Below are positions 9,750-18,967 of a stretch of 64,000 bases of DNA, piece after piece. Position 1 is the stretch's first letter; each line of letters begins with the position of its first letter. The position numbers and the translations under genes were made by a program. This DNA is from Diphasiastrum complanatum (taxonomy: Eukaryota > Streptophyta > Lycopodiopsida > Lycopodiales > Lycopodiaceae): positions 10,055,456 through 10,119,455 of the forward strand of contig CM055102.1 of the NCBI GenBank assembly GCA_029204225.1, read 5' to 3'. The notes under the pieces are model-generated. The model ran no database searches. It had not been told where the DNA came from and saw only the letters and a list, made by a program, of their open reading frames with translations.

Positions 9750-10152
9750 AAGCCTACTCTATTGTCAAGTGAGAGGAAGACTATTATGTATAAAAAACTC
9801 AATGAATAAAAGATGTTTGCAATTGTGTGTCTCAAAATTATTATTGTTTTCTTTTTGCTCATTATGTTTCAAAACTTTTTGGATAATCACAAAAAGGGTA
9901 AGTTAAATGGTCAGTTTAAGCACTCCTCTGTGATTATGTAAAGGCGTGAGAAGGGCACTTTTGACTAGGTCAAATGGTCAATTTCTGCGCTCCTCTGTGA
10001 TCAGATTATAGACTTTTACTTTATTTTGCATCACACAATTATAAAAATCTGCAATATGAATGAAATGTGCATTAGATGAATACTAAAAATTGGCCCTTAA
10101 GGCTTCTATTATGTATGAACACTGTACATTTTAGCTCAAGGCCTTTTCCAAT
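9750..10152. other. AT-rich spacer
   Basis: Between the 3' ends of the unknown gene and H3-like 2. It holds two similar ~30-base stretches (AAATGGTCAGTTTAAGCACT near 9905, AAATGGTCAATTTCTGCGCT near 9971), each followed by CCTCTGTGAT. No gene seen. Confidence 0.5.
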
Positions 10153-10843
10153 CTACTTTTTTCTAATTCTCATAGCCAACATTAAATCACGTGGCATGAG
10201 TGTCACTCGTTTGGCATGTTGGGCACACAGGTAGGCATCCAAGACTAGATTGTCCATCATTTTTTTGATTATTCTCAGAAAAGGAGCCCTAGGAAGCAAC
10301 AGTCTGGTGCTCTTTTGGTACTTTTTAATCTCCTCCATAAATTTGGGCTAGTTTTTTTTTGCGTTGTCGTCTTGGTGGAGGCTGCATCCTATCCATCCTC
10401 TTTCTAGTCTAGGGTGGTTGTGAATGAGGAGGAGATCCAGTAGCTAGAGGAGATCCACCACTAGGAGAACCATCAGCAGATTCACCAGTAGATCCACCAC
10501 TAGCAGATCCACCATCAGCAGATCCGAGGTGTAGGTTGCGGGAACATTGCCCACGTATGTCGAGGAATTTTTTGATTTTGATGGTTCCACTGCTGTTGGA
10601 TCTGCTAGTTGTGGATCTCCTGGTGGATCTCTTGATGGATTCGAAGAAATTTTGGACTTCTTCTTCCGTTGACGTGGGTATCCGAGGTGTAGTCGGAGGA
10701 TTCAGCACGACACGGACTGCCATGTGGAGATTTCTCAAAATCCCATTTTGCCTAATAGTCTGAAGCTGCTGTGCAGAAATCTTAATTCTCTGAGGCTCCC
10801 TTGTAGTTTGTTTTGTCCTTGCCATATGCTTATGTCTAGCCAT
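10153..10843 (-). pseudogene. Histone H3-like gene with long tail (H3-like 2)
   Basis: The gene starts MARHKHMARTKQTTREPQ at 10843, so residues 7-13 equal the canonical H3 start MARTKQT. A tail of ~145 residues follows, with basic and Ser-rich parts and a Gly/Ser/Ala/Asp repeat (GSADGGSASGGSTGESADG). After a one-base shift at a run of nine A (near 10360-10370), the histone fold resumes: FMEEIKKYQKSTRLLLPRAPF, then CAQHAKRVTLMPRDLMLAM and the stop at 10153. About 28 residues covering the end of alpha1, loop 1 and most of alpha2 are missing. The stretch before alphaN (KFM-EEIKKYQKST) resembles H3-like 1 (HWM-REIKKYQRST) more than canonical H3, so the two are relatives. It starts only 69 bases after the transposase-like gene ends. 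Confidence 0.72.
10425..10530 (-). repeat. Codon repeat in the tail of H3-like 2
   Basis: Minus-strand units of the form GGATCTGCTGATGGT recur with variation, encoding five-residue blocks such as GSADG, GSASG, GSTGE and GSPSG. Such repeats expand by slippage and may explain the long tail. Confidence 0.7.
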
Positions 10844-10912
10844 AAATAGCTCATAAATATGCTAAATAGATCTAACGGGTATCAGAAATTCAATCCACAA
10901 CAGAAATAAAAT

Positions 10913-12275
10913 CTACAAAATTATTGTATCCTCGTGAAAAATGATTGGGTTAGATAAAAATCTTCGTGCCTTTACACCGCCAATGCTTGGCTTGCAAGGT
11001 ACATTTCCTCTTTTTTTTTCCGAAAGGTTAAAGTCTTTTTGTATTTTAACATGTCCTTTATGGAGACCTACTTTAGACAGAACATCTTCTAATCTAGAAA
11101 TAGCCTCCTTGGAAGATGATTCTGGCTTTGTGTTCCAAGCATATAATATGTGACAATCGACAAGCTTTTCGATTATTCTAACCTCAGCATGGAGAGTGCA
11201 AATATGTACGTTTTGTAGAGGAATTGGCAAAATAGGTTTCCAATTTGGATCATCTTTGTCTCTTGTTATTCTTGTATTGTTGGACATGTCATTTGATAAT
11301 TTCATACAATATAAACATGGATTTTTGGAGGTGGGTCCATGGGAAACGTTGAACATACATTTCAAAGATTTCAAATCACTAGCCAAATGCCACTCTACCT
11401 TGAAGTCTCCTATTCCAAGTACATTGAAAAGTTTCCCATCCATATGCTCTTTGATGATTATGGAATATGTTGTTTTGCTAAACACCCATGACAGAATGTC
11501 ATGATCTTCCTTTAAAACCTAAAAAATGGATAGACAAAAAACTAGTCAATTGATAACAATATCAAAACCCAAGTAACATACAATATCAAAACTCATTAGA
11601 TTTTAAAATATCATACCTCAAAGGCTGCCAACCAGTAAATGTCATTCTCGGACTGAACACTGAAGTTAAAATCTCCTTGATCGTTAGTATGTTGAAGTGC
11701 TCCATTCATATACTCACTCTCTCCATTTTTTGTCCTTTAATAAGTTCCGATTGATCCAGCGTCAATACCAAGACTATCTTATTGTCTACCTTTTCCATGG
11801 AAATATCATAGAAATGTATAATAAATCTTAATAACATATTCATATCGACAAACAAGTTATTTGACTGATTGTAAGACATGGGTTTTTTGTCCTTTGATTG
11901 ATATACTTCCTCGATATGAAATGGAACACCTATAATCTTTTGAATTTATCTATTCATTGAATCATGTTCCAATTTTATTTGAAATGGTCATGGAATAGAA
12001 AATTTCTTAATGCTAACCAACGTCAAAGCTTGTTTAATAATCTTAAATATGGTGCCATAAGCATCTCTGCTTATTCTAGCAAAATCACATGCTCCTAAAA
12101 TTATAGTATTGTCAAGTATTTTTTGTATTTCAATCATTAATGCATCAACAATTTTTATCTTAGCACGATTGTTTCGATTATTGGTCATCAATGACTCAGT
12201 TGATTTTGTTGTCAGCATAGAGCCCAAAGACTTGCCTATAGTAGCATTGTCTTTCACATTTTGATTCCCAACCAA
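10913..12275 (-). pseudogene. Transposase-like RNase H-fold core with SLGS module
   Basis: Read leftward. 12275-11988 holds the SLGS module (NATIGKSLGSMLTTKS, then EIQKILDNTIILGACD). The same frame continues through two stops (TGA, TAA; 11945-11990) into IIGVPFHIEEVYQSKDKK and IVLVLTLDQSELIK. A one-base shift at an A run (near 11736) follows, then NDIYWLAAFE. An intron of 98 bases (GT at 11616, AG at 11519) joins in frame to VLKEDHDILSWVFS, then NVLGIGDFKVEWHLASD, NPCLYCMKL, ICTLHAEVRI and a stop at 10913. The Asp in LTLDQ, the Asp in GIGDFKV and the CLYC pair recall the 'GDL...CxxC' RNase H-fold core of eukaryotic DDE-type transposases. That match is by pattern only. Two stops and one shift make it a pseudogene. 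Confidence 0.6.
11519..11616 (-). other. 98-bp intron in the transposase-like gene
   Basis: The donor GAG|GTATGA and the acceptor after a pyrimidine stretch (CCATTTTTTAG|GTT) keep the frame across the junction. This gene was therefore spliced, which argues against an RNA virus or retrocopy source. Confidence 0.72.
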
Positions 12276-12701
12276 TGCACATTAGGGCCCTTTTGGAACT
12301 CAAAAAGGGCCTCTTCCTTGCCTAAATATGTTTGATAATCTGGATTAATTAACTTGCTAATAGTCCTATGTGGCAGTTCACCTTGGGTTTAGCTTGAGTT
12401 AAAACCTAGTCACATAGGTTGCACTTGAACCTAGTATATTAAATGAATAAAGAATTAAATTCAATGTTTGTAACAATATTGATTTATTTTCAAATTTGTG
12501 AAGGGCTGCAATTTTTTTTGCACTTCATCGGTCTTCTTTTGGTCTTCTTTTGAGCAATAAAATAAATTGCAAAATTTTTTAATTCTTCATATTGAAACTT
12601 TAATGTGGGGGGGGGGGGATTTAACACCATTTAAAAAGAATTTGAAAACTTGTGAAGGGGGGGAGGGATTTAACACCATTATGAATATTTGTGTTGATCA
12701 C
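12276..12701. other. Spacer with two guanine runs
   Basis: Between the coiled-coil exon and the SLGS exon. It holds two related stretches: 11 G then ATTTAACACCATT (near 12607) and GAAGGGGGGGAGGG then ATTTAACACCATT (near 12655). At 12287-12313 there is a hairpin-like AGGGCCCTTTT / AAAAGGGCCT. It may be an intron with an insertion; no coding signal. Confidence 0.4.
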
Positions 12702-13429
12702 TCACTTTCGTTTTTTTTTTACCTTTTTACCTATCAAGTCAACATCTTTCAATAGTTGTGAGTATGCAAAATGACCATTATTTAATTTGATTTTCATTTG
12801 ATCAATCTCTTTTCTTGTACTCACTATGATTTTTTGCAATAATTCACTATTATTTTGTAGATTTTCATTTTCATTTTGGAGAACCTCATTCTCTAGCAAT
12901 TTTGTTCGTAAAAGATTGTCTTTTTGAGCACAATCTGAAGATATACGTCTAATTACATCCTCTAAACAATGGATTCTTTTCACTGAAAATGCCTTACCAT
13001 ATTCTTATAATCTTTTACAATAACCTAGCAAACCATTCTCTCCATGATAGACAAAATATATCAATTGAGTAGCAGAAGAAAATTTGGGATGCTGCATGGA
13101 ATATGGATCTTTAGATATAATGTCCCGTCTACCTAGAGGTCTAGATTTGCTTTCCCGTCAGCCCTATAGCGCAAACAATCATCAATTGATAAGCAAGATG
13201 CTTTGACACCTCTTTTAATCAAAGGAGCATATTCTTCAGGAAGATCTATATGGAGATGAAATTTTTTCATTGTAAGAAGAAAAAGTAGATTACAATCCAA
13301 TATCAGTTCAACAAAAAGAAAATGAAACATATTCAGCGCCTTTATAGATTTCACATACCAGTTTATCATTTCACGTAGCACTTGAAGAATGAGATTGATC
13401 TTTGATTCAAATGTTGTCATGTTGCTCAT
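12702..13429 (-). pseudogene. N-terminal domain and coiled coil of the SLGS gene
   Basis: Read leftward: 13429-13133 (MSNMTTFESKINLIL, HIDLPEEYAPLIKRG, SCLSIDDCLRYRADG), a one-base shift near 13138, then a frame to 12702 (GRRDIISKDPYSMQHPKF, QLIYFVYHGENGLLGYC) with a single TAA near 13010. It ends in a coiled coil: LLRTKLLENEVLQNENENL, STRKEIDQMKIKL, AYSQLLKDVDLIGKKVKK. The coil end aligns with the 63746-64000 ORF (SYLSLVKDMDVLNRKVR). It probably joins the 12275-10913 part as the 5' region of one gene. The N-terminal domain is not recognised. Confidence 0.55.
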
Positions 13430-13841
13430 TTTTTTATTTTTGAGTTTTGAGTTTTCTCAATCCGTGTATTTTAGTTGCCGCTCTTCTTTTTTCAAATCTT
13501 GCCATCTCTCTTTTCTCTTGAGAGATGGCATTTTATGTAGCATTCAAAGATGGTGACTGCTAATTGATGCAAATGTTATGACGACATCCGTCTATTTTTA
13601 CTCTAGTTCGTTCATTCTATAGTATAATGTAGTTGGTGCTCTTCTTTTCAATTCTTGCCCCCACTCTCTCTTCTCCCAAGAGTTTATTTCTCCCGAGGCA
13701 TGATTTTTCCTGAGAGAAACCTTAATTAGCCATGACTGTAACCATAGTGGTTTCGTATTTGAACTACTGCGGGCATGCACTTCTTATATTATAGTTTTTA
13801 ATTTTGACGAATTTGTCCATCCTACGTGGCATTTCTTATAG
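13430..13841. other. 5' flank of the SLGS gene with ~160-bp degenerate duplication
   Basis: Two related stretches (TTGCCGCTCTTCTTTTTTCA near 13473 and TTGGTGCTCTTCTTTTCAAT near 13632) are each followed by CTTGCC, a C/T-rich run and (T/C)GAGAG or AAGAG. The short ORF at 13598-13780 is probably chance. AGGGCCCTTTTGTACTC near 13841 marks a possible element border. Confidence 0.4.
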
Positions 13842-15689
13842 GGCCCTTTTGTACTCAGGAACTCCTGTAATGGTTATGGATTGGATCAGTGGAATGAAGC
13901 TATAATCTGAACCTTTTGTCCAAAGATGTATGTATAAGTTAGCCTAATCTTAGTTTGTGCACAAAGATTTGAAGTAGGTTAATTAGTTGAAGGGATTTTG
14001 TTGATAAAGGTGAGATGGTTGGAAAACTTGAGATGTGGAACTATTTGGTTCAGAGATTTTCCAGATATGTTATTTACTCAAGAGAAATAGAATTTTCTGT
14101 GGCTGAGTTACAAGATTCTCAATGAGATATGTGAGTAACATATGCGGATTTTGTAGGAATCTGCTAGATAAGAATATATTATTTATGTACTGGGTGGGTC
14201 ATAGTGAGATTATTTTCATATGTGCATGATTAATCTTGTTTGAATCTACTATGTATTCCTGGTTACTAAGGTTATCTGGTGCACTTAACCTAGTTGTTGA
14301 ACATAGACATATGATCAAGTATTGTGTTTGACAATTACTTGTAGAGTTAACAGATCTGTAGGTTAACTTAAAAGTGATTTGGATATGGATCTAAATGTGG
14401 TATTGTACAGTACAATTAAGATATGCACCTAGACATTTAAGATTTCTAAATCATGAGCAATTAACTTGAGTAGTTGATTTACTCCTATGTGAAGTTAATT
14501 GGTAAAACGGACAGTGTGAAGAGAATTCACCGAAAACTGTTTGTTTTGTGTGTATTGCTTGTAAGACACATGTTTTATGAGTCATTTGGATTCATTAGGG
14601 AATTGTGTGCATAGGATACTGAATTCTTGGATGAGTATTTCTCAGTCTAGAAATAAACTTGATTGATTAGTGATAGTATCCATGTGAGCTCAATTGGATA
14701 CCGGATCCTAATGGTGCCAAGAATGGTAAACTGAATTTTGGAATTCAGTAAAACTTTGTAATCTCTAGATATTGTTCTAGGTGATTGTATCACTTGTTAA
14801 AGACATGTGTTATCATAGGTCTTTAATTACATGGTTGATTGTAGAATTTGGAACTCATAATCTAATTAAGAATCGGTTTTGGAAGAATATTCCTAAAATC
14901 CCATGATTTTCCTTGAGGAAAATGATTCTTATATTTCCTGAGTTGTATGTTGTACATATACTCCAATATTTTTTAATGATTAAGTATGCTTTTGGAATCT
15001 TGTAAATTATGATTGACAAATCATAAGATTCTAAAGGGTTATGATTGACGGATCATAAATTGATACTTAGAGATCATTAGAAGATTATATGGGAACATGA
15101 TGATTCTTAAGCTGTTGAGGAATTATTGATCAATTGGGTGAGTTAAGAATTTAGATCTGTTGGTTGAACTCTAAAGTTCTTTACTCCAGCATATACTTGA
15201 GATTGTGTGGATCTCACAGGCATTTTCTTTATGTAATTGCTTACTTATGAGGAATTTGCTTACCTTACAGATTGTAGTCTATAAGTGCTTGTGTGCAAAG
15301 TTCATTCTATATCTCCAGATTTATAAGAGATAGATAACTCTATTAAGATACGGATAGTTGGTGATTTCTTGCATATAATGCTAGAAATGGGGCTGTTAAC
15401 TCATTAGAGTAACTGTAGTACTCTGGTTTGATGTTATAATCGTCTGAGACTTGATGGATCTCCTAGAGATTTTAGCTGATTGAATTGTAATATTTTGGAA
15501 TATTTGTATATTCTAAGAATATCTGTACCAAGAAGCCTTATTTTCTGCAAGATAATTGAAATGAAATTTCTTCAGCTTTTGGATTTGATTTCTGAAATAA
15601 GGTAAGTCATCCAGTGTTTCATGTAGTTGGGTTTACATGAAGGTGATGAACTCTTCTTTTGGATAAGATCAACCCATTTGGAAGATTTA
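13842..15689 (+). other. Gypsy-1 right arm, no gene seen
   Basis: AT-rich DNA with no ORF above 60 codons. The part ~13.9-14.36 kb is repeated at ~36.6-37.03 kb (shared stretches include GAGATATGTGAGTAACATAT and TGTATTCCTGGTTACTA). It lies upstream of a recognisable gypsy chromodomain, so it takes the place where integrase and RT should be. Confidence 0.55.
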
Positions 15690-15894
15690 TAGCTTAGTGT
15701 ATCTTTTGGAATTTGAATCAGTATTCTTGAATAGAGGCAAGCAATTAAAGAATTGTTGCATCTCTGAGTGCTTATTCAGATGGAAAGATCAGACTGAGAA
15801 TAGTGATTCATGGGAAAGATTTGAAAGCTTAAGGAATAGTTTCATGTATTCTTTTCCCCATTCTGAGGACAAAACCTATTTAAGGGAGGAAGAA
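15690..15894 (+). pseudogene. Gypsy-1 chromodomain end and polypurine tract
   Basis: The ORF reads LEFESVFLNRGKQLKN, then LFRWKDQTENSDSWERFESL and FPHSEDKTYLREEEC. This is the pattern of the C-terminal chromodomain of Ty3/gypsy chromoviruses (KWKG...TWE...L, then FEDK). It is followed by the purine tract AAGGGAGGAAGAA next to the LTR. It shows that Gypsy-1 was a chromovirus-type element although the rest of its pol is absent. Confidence 0.7.
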
Positions 15895-16380
15895 TGTTAT
15901 GGCCATTTTCAGCTAAGGACATGGATAGTCCTAATATGGTAGACCGGCCCTCCAGTGTTCGAGATTATTGGTCACGCCTAGATTTAATTCCAAGTCAAGG
16001 CCTGTTGGTGACTAATGACCTTGAGAGGACCCAGACACTGTAATTGAGACATATGGAGTAATGCATGTACATGTGACTGATATAGGCAGGAGGTATGCAT
16101 GTAGAGCTGTAGCCTATTTATAGTTGACCTGCATGGGGATTGCATCGACTCATGCACATGATCCTACTCTCTATATATTGAGGTAGAGATTATCCCGTCG
16201 ACGACTTTGGTCTAGGCTGATGAGCTCTTCTCCTCTTGCTATCACATGGCATGGCTTGGGGGCTAGATCCAGGAGGATTCTCCAAGAGGGATCTAGATTT
16301 GGTTGGGTGGTTTTGCTCCATAGTCTTTCTTGTGTTTTCTTATCCTCATCTTAGGGGTTTTTTCCCTAGTGGTCATTACA
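15895..16380 (+). mobile_element. Gypsy-1 3' LTR (complete)
   Basis: 486 bases from TGTTATGGCC to GGTCATTACA. TATATATTGAGG near 16180 may be the TATA box. The next five bases (CCTGC, 16381-16385) match 16-20 at four of five positions. Confidence 0.93.
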
Positions 16381-16385
16381 CCTGC

Positions 16386-16963
16386 CCGTATGAATAATAT
16401 GATTATCGTACTTTCTCATATCATATGTGTGTGTATTTGGAACCAGCGTCGCAAGCTGCGATTTGGGGGTGCCACATTGCCAAACCAATCTTTAGTATCT
16501 TAGAGTGGCCATGTGGCATGCTATAAGAGAAGATTTGGATCCAACAAAAAGTTTTAAGATAAAATTTGAATACAAAGAGAATAGCTTGATATTTCTGAAT
16601 CTTTGAACTATTTCAAGTCTGTTATCTGTAAATTGTAGAGTAGTATCATTGAAGAATCTGCATAGAGCGCAGACGTTAGTAAATCAAGAGCATAAGATCA
16701 CTTTCCAGGATCATCAGCTCAGTGGGATCTCATACTGCAGAAAGGAAAAGGCTTCTCACAGTCAATGCTTCATCAGGATCAGGCACTTCGTTTTGAAGTA
16801 CCAGATCTCTTTTGAAAACACCCACATATTAGAATTATGAGCTGAAAGCAGATTCGTACTCTCATAACAGCAGCACAGTATCATACAAACAGAAGATATT
16901 TCAGTTACTCTTCGAAATGCAGCTAATTTATAAACATAGACAGACTTTGACAAGCTCATTTAA
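16386..16963. other. Unassigned flank
   Basis: Sequence outside Gypsy-1. A 63-codon ORF (16649-16840) has no recognisable feature. The base composition is more even than in the neighbouring repeats. Confidence 0.4.
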
Positions 16964-17458
16964 TCAGAAGATGTTCCCCTTCTCGTTGACGAGCTGCTGA
17001 AGACGAGTCCAAACCTCTTGCATAACAAATTGTTCATTTCTAAGTCTCACAGCGTAAAGGTAGATGGTCATTCCTTCCTTCCGTATTTTCACCCTTTGTA
17101 GCTCACAGTCATGGAGAGACTTCAGTAGGCACTGCTTCATGCGCTTCAGCTGAACCTTTTCGGGCCACATCGCAGCTACCCTGGATTTCAATTCAGGGTT
17201 GTTGAACAAGAAGATGATGTATTTCCACCTAATGATCGATCTTCCAAGGCTCAGAACAGGCCGAAGTGATCCAAACGCTGAACTACTGACAACAGGCTTG
17301 TAGAATAACAGGTGTGGAGTGCAAGATCCGGTCGGCACCTTCTGAATGGTGTAAAAGCGCTGTAGTATCTGCCCACCAAAGTCTAATCCGGTTACTTGCC
17401 CACTGCCTTTCCACTGCTCATGATCAGGATCAGGATCAAAGCTTGCGACTGTCGTCAT
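16964..17458 (-). CDS. Hypothetical protein, 164 codons (possible host gene exon)
   Basis: The ORF begins MTTVASFDPDPDHEQW and includes GLDFGGQILQRFYTIQKVP, SLGRSIIRWKYIIFLFNN, MWPEKVQLKRMKQCLLKS and VRLRNEQFVMQEVWTRLQ. It is mixed in composition, with a basic amphipathic middle, no signal peptide or membrane segment, and higher GC than the surroundings. I do not recognise the family. TATATAG stands directly before the ATG on the minus strand, so this may be the last exon of a spliced gene rather than a complete one. It is the only ORF between 16.4 and 21.4 kb that looks like non-transposon coding sequence. Confidence 0.45.
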   Translation of the reverse strand: MTTVASFDPDPDHEQWKGSGQVTGLDFGGQILQRFYTIQKVPTGSCTPHLLFYKPVVSSSAFGSLRPVLSLGRSIIRWKYIIFLFNNPELKSRVAAMWPEKVQLKRMKQCLLKSLHDCELQRVKIRKEGMTIYLYAVRLRNEQFVMQEVWTRLQQLVNEKGNIF

Positions 17459-17772
17459 CTATATATGCAAATCATCAAAGATCAGAAATTAGTAAACAAC
17501 AAAGCTTAACCCAACAACTAAGACATGGTCCTTTACTTTGTTAAGTGCTGAAGGATTGACCACTTGGCTTTATATCAACAACAACAGATGATGTGTGCCA
17601 ATGGGGACTGGGCTGTCCTAGAGGCATGGAGGAGAATCAGCCAAACTTCAGAGCCAGAGCAACTCAAGGAAAATAAATATTTTTGTCGTCGGATTAAGTG
17701 TGAAGAGTAAGTAGTGCTCTTAACAAAGAGGTACCTCGTAGATTCTTCAAATACACATTTTTAATGTTTCAG
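17459..17772. other. Spacer with a segment repeated at ~19.0 kb
   Basis: GCCAAACTTCAGAGCCAGAG and the ~60 bases after it (17640-17705) recur in similar form at 18990-19100. The LTR remnant lies between the two copies. No gene seen. Confidence 0.45.
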
Positions 17773-17839
17773 TTATGTACTATATAATGGTCGTTTGGAG
17801 GTTGATTCCAAGAAAGTAATGGTAGAGGAAGTCATATGG

Positions 17840-18255
17840 CGACTTGATGAGAATCTGCAGCAAATTCTATTGATCGATCTCGGGATGTCAAGTTGGGTTC
17901 GAATATTTACAACCTTTGTTTTATATTGCTCCACCTTATTGGTGAGCTTATTAACCTCAGCTTCAAATTTCTCTGTCTTTTCATCTGTTTTTTTCAATTC
18001 AACTTTCATCTTCAAAAAATCAATTTTGGACTTTGCTTCAACCTTCTTATAAATTGACAACAAAGTGTCATAACTTGATATTTTCTTTTGTTAGCTCAAC
18101 ATACTTATTTTTCAAAAGCTCAAATTTCTTTACTTCCTTTTGTAAATACAAATCTTGTTGTTGAATGAATCCTAAAAAATATTTAGCAACATTAGTCATA
18201 GACAAAAATTTTGTAACATCAAGTATATAACCTTTCTCATCATCCGAATCCGTGC
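17840..18255 (-). pseudogene. Coiled-coil protein fragment, frameshifted
   Basis: Read leftward: DDEKGYILDVTKFLSMTN, QQQDLYLQKEVKKFELLKN, YVELTKENIKL, a one-base shift near 18075, then SIYKKVEAKSKIDFLKM, ELKKTDEKTEKFEAEVNKL, NKVEQYKTKVVNIR. Heptad-like Leu/Ile/Val spacing and high Lys/Glu predict a coiled coil. It is not clearly related to the coils at 12.8 kb or 63.9 kb. It may come from an element Gag or a captured gene; the family is unknown. Confidence 0.4.
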
Positions 18256-18319
18256 CATCGTCTTGCCTATGCTCAGTAAATTATATTGAAGTACAATACT
18301 TTGGAACTGAAATGAGCCT

Positions 18320-18967
18320 AATAATGACTTTCAAGAGTGACTGATTGAATGATTAATCTATCAAATGCAAAACAATTTCTCAAAAAATGATCTAGATTGG
18401 CAATTTTACACACATCAATCAAGAGCAATAAAAAATCATTGATCCACATGAAGATCCGACCCCCACACATGTAGTACAACCTGTAAACACATAAGAAGCT
18501 TTTTAACATTTATATTTTATTAAGATCACAAGAAACACAGAGTACATATAGTGTAGAAAGTTGAGATTTCCAAATTGCTCTAACAAATTCTAAGGCATTA
18601 CTATGGAGAGATGGAATGTATGTACAAAGCTCTTCCCCACCTCCCCACCTTGAGCTAGGTGAAAATCCAGCATGTAATAAGGAAGAAGGTTGAGCATTTT
18701 TAGTCCTGATTTGCAAATCTAACCTAAGCCTTGAGTTTTGCCAAGTTGATGGCTAGGTTGATCAACCGACTCCATGATTTTAGGGATTTGGTCCTATAAT
18801 TTAGGAATTATGACTAAACAAACTTCACCAACCCTATGAATGTGAGCTAACCTATTATAGAATAGATTCACACATGGCAACATGGACTCACCTGTGTGGG
18901 ACCTATCAATGAACACATTTACATGGTTTGATCAAGCTAGATTTGCCAAATTTGACAATTTCTCACA
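18320..18967 (-). mobile_element. Diverged copia LTR remnant (Copia-8 family)
   Basis: It shares GATCTAGATTGGCAATTTTA, CCAGCATGTAATAAGGAAG and GATCAAGCTAGATTTGCCAA with the Copia-8 LTR at 59602-60298, in the same orientation, and ends TTTCTCACA. No internal sequence is attached, so it is a solo LTR or fragment. The left border is uncertain. Confidence 0.65.

Noticed and set aside
10536-10763. Plus-strand ORF of 75 codons with Leu/Val repeats
   Set aside because: Antisense of the repeat-bearing tail of H3-like 2; no start context or motif.
12605-12670. Guanine runs as a G-quadruplex
   Set aside because: Only two separate G tracts with a long gap; four closely spaced tracts are not present.
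12287-13860. AGGGCCCTTTTG repeated at 12287 and 13841 as possible terminal repeats of a DNA transposon
   Set aside because: The two copies face the same way and the inverted partner lies only ~15 bases from the first; no matching end near 7.2 kb. Kept only as a possible border mark.
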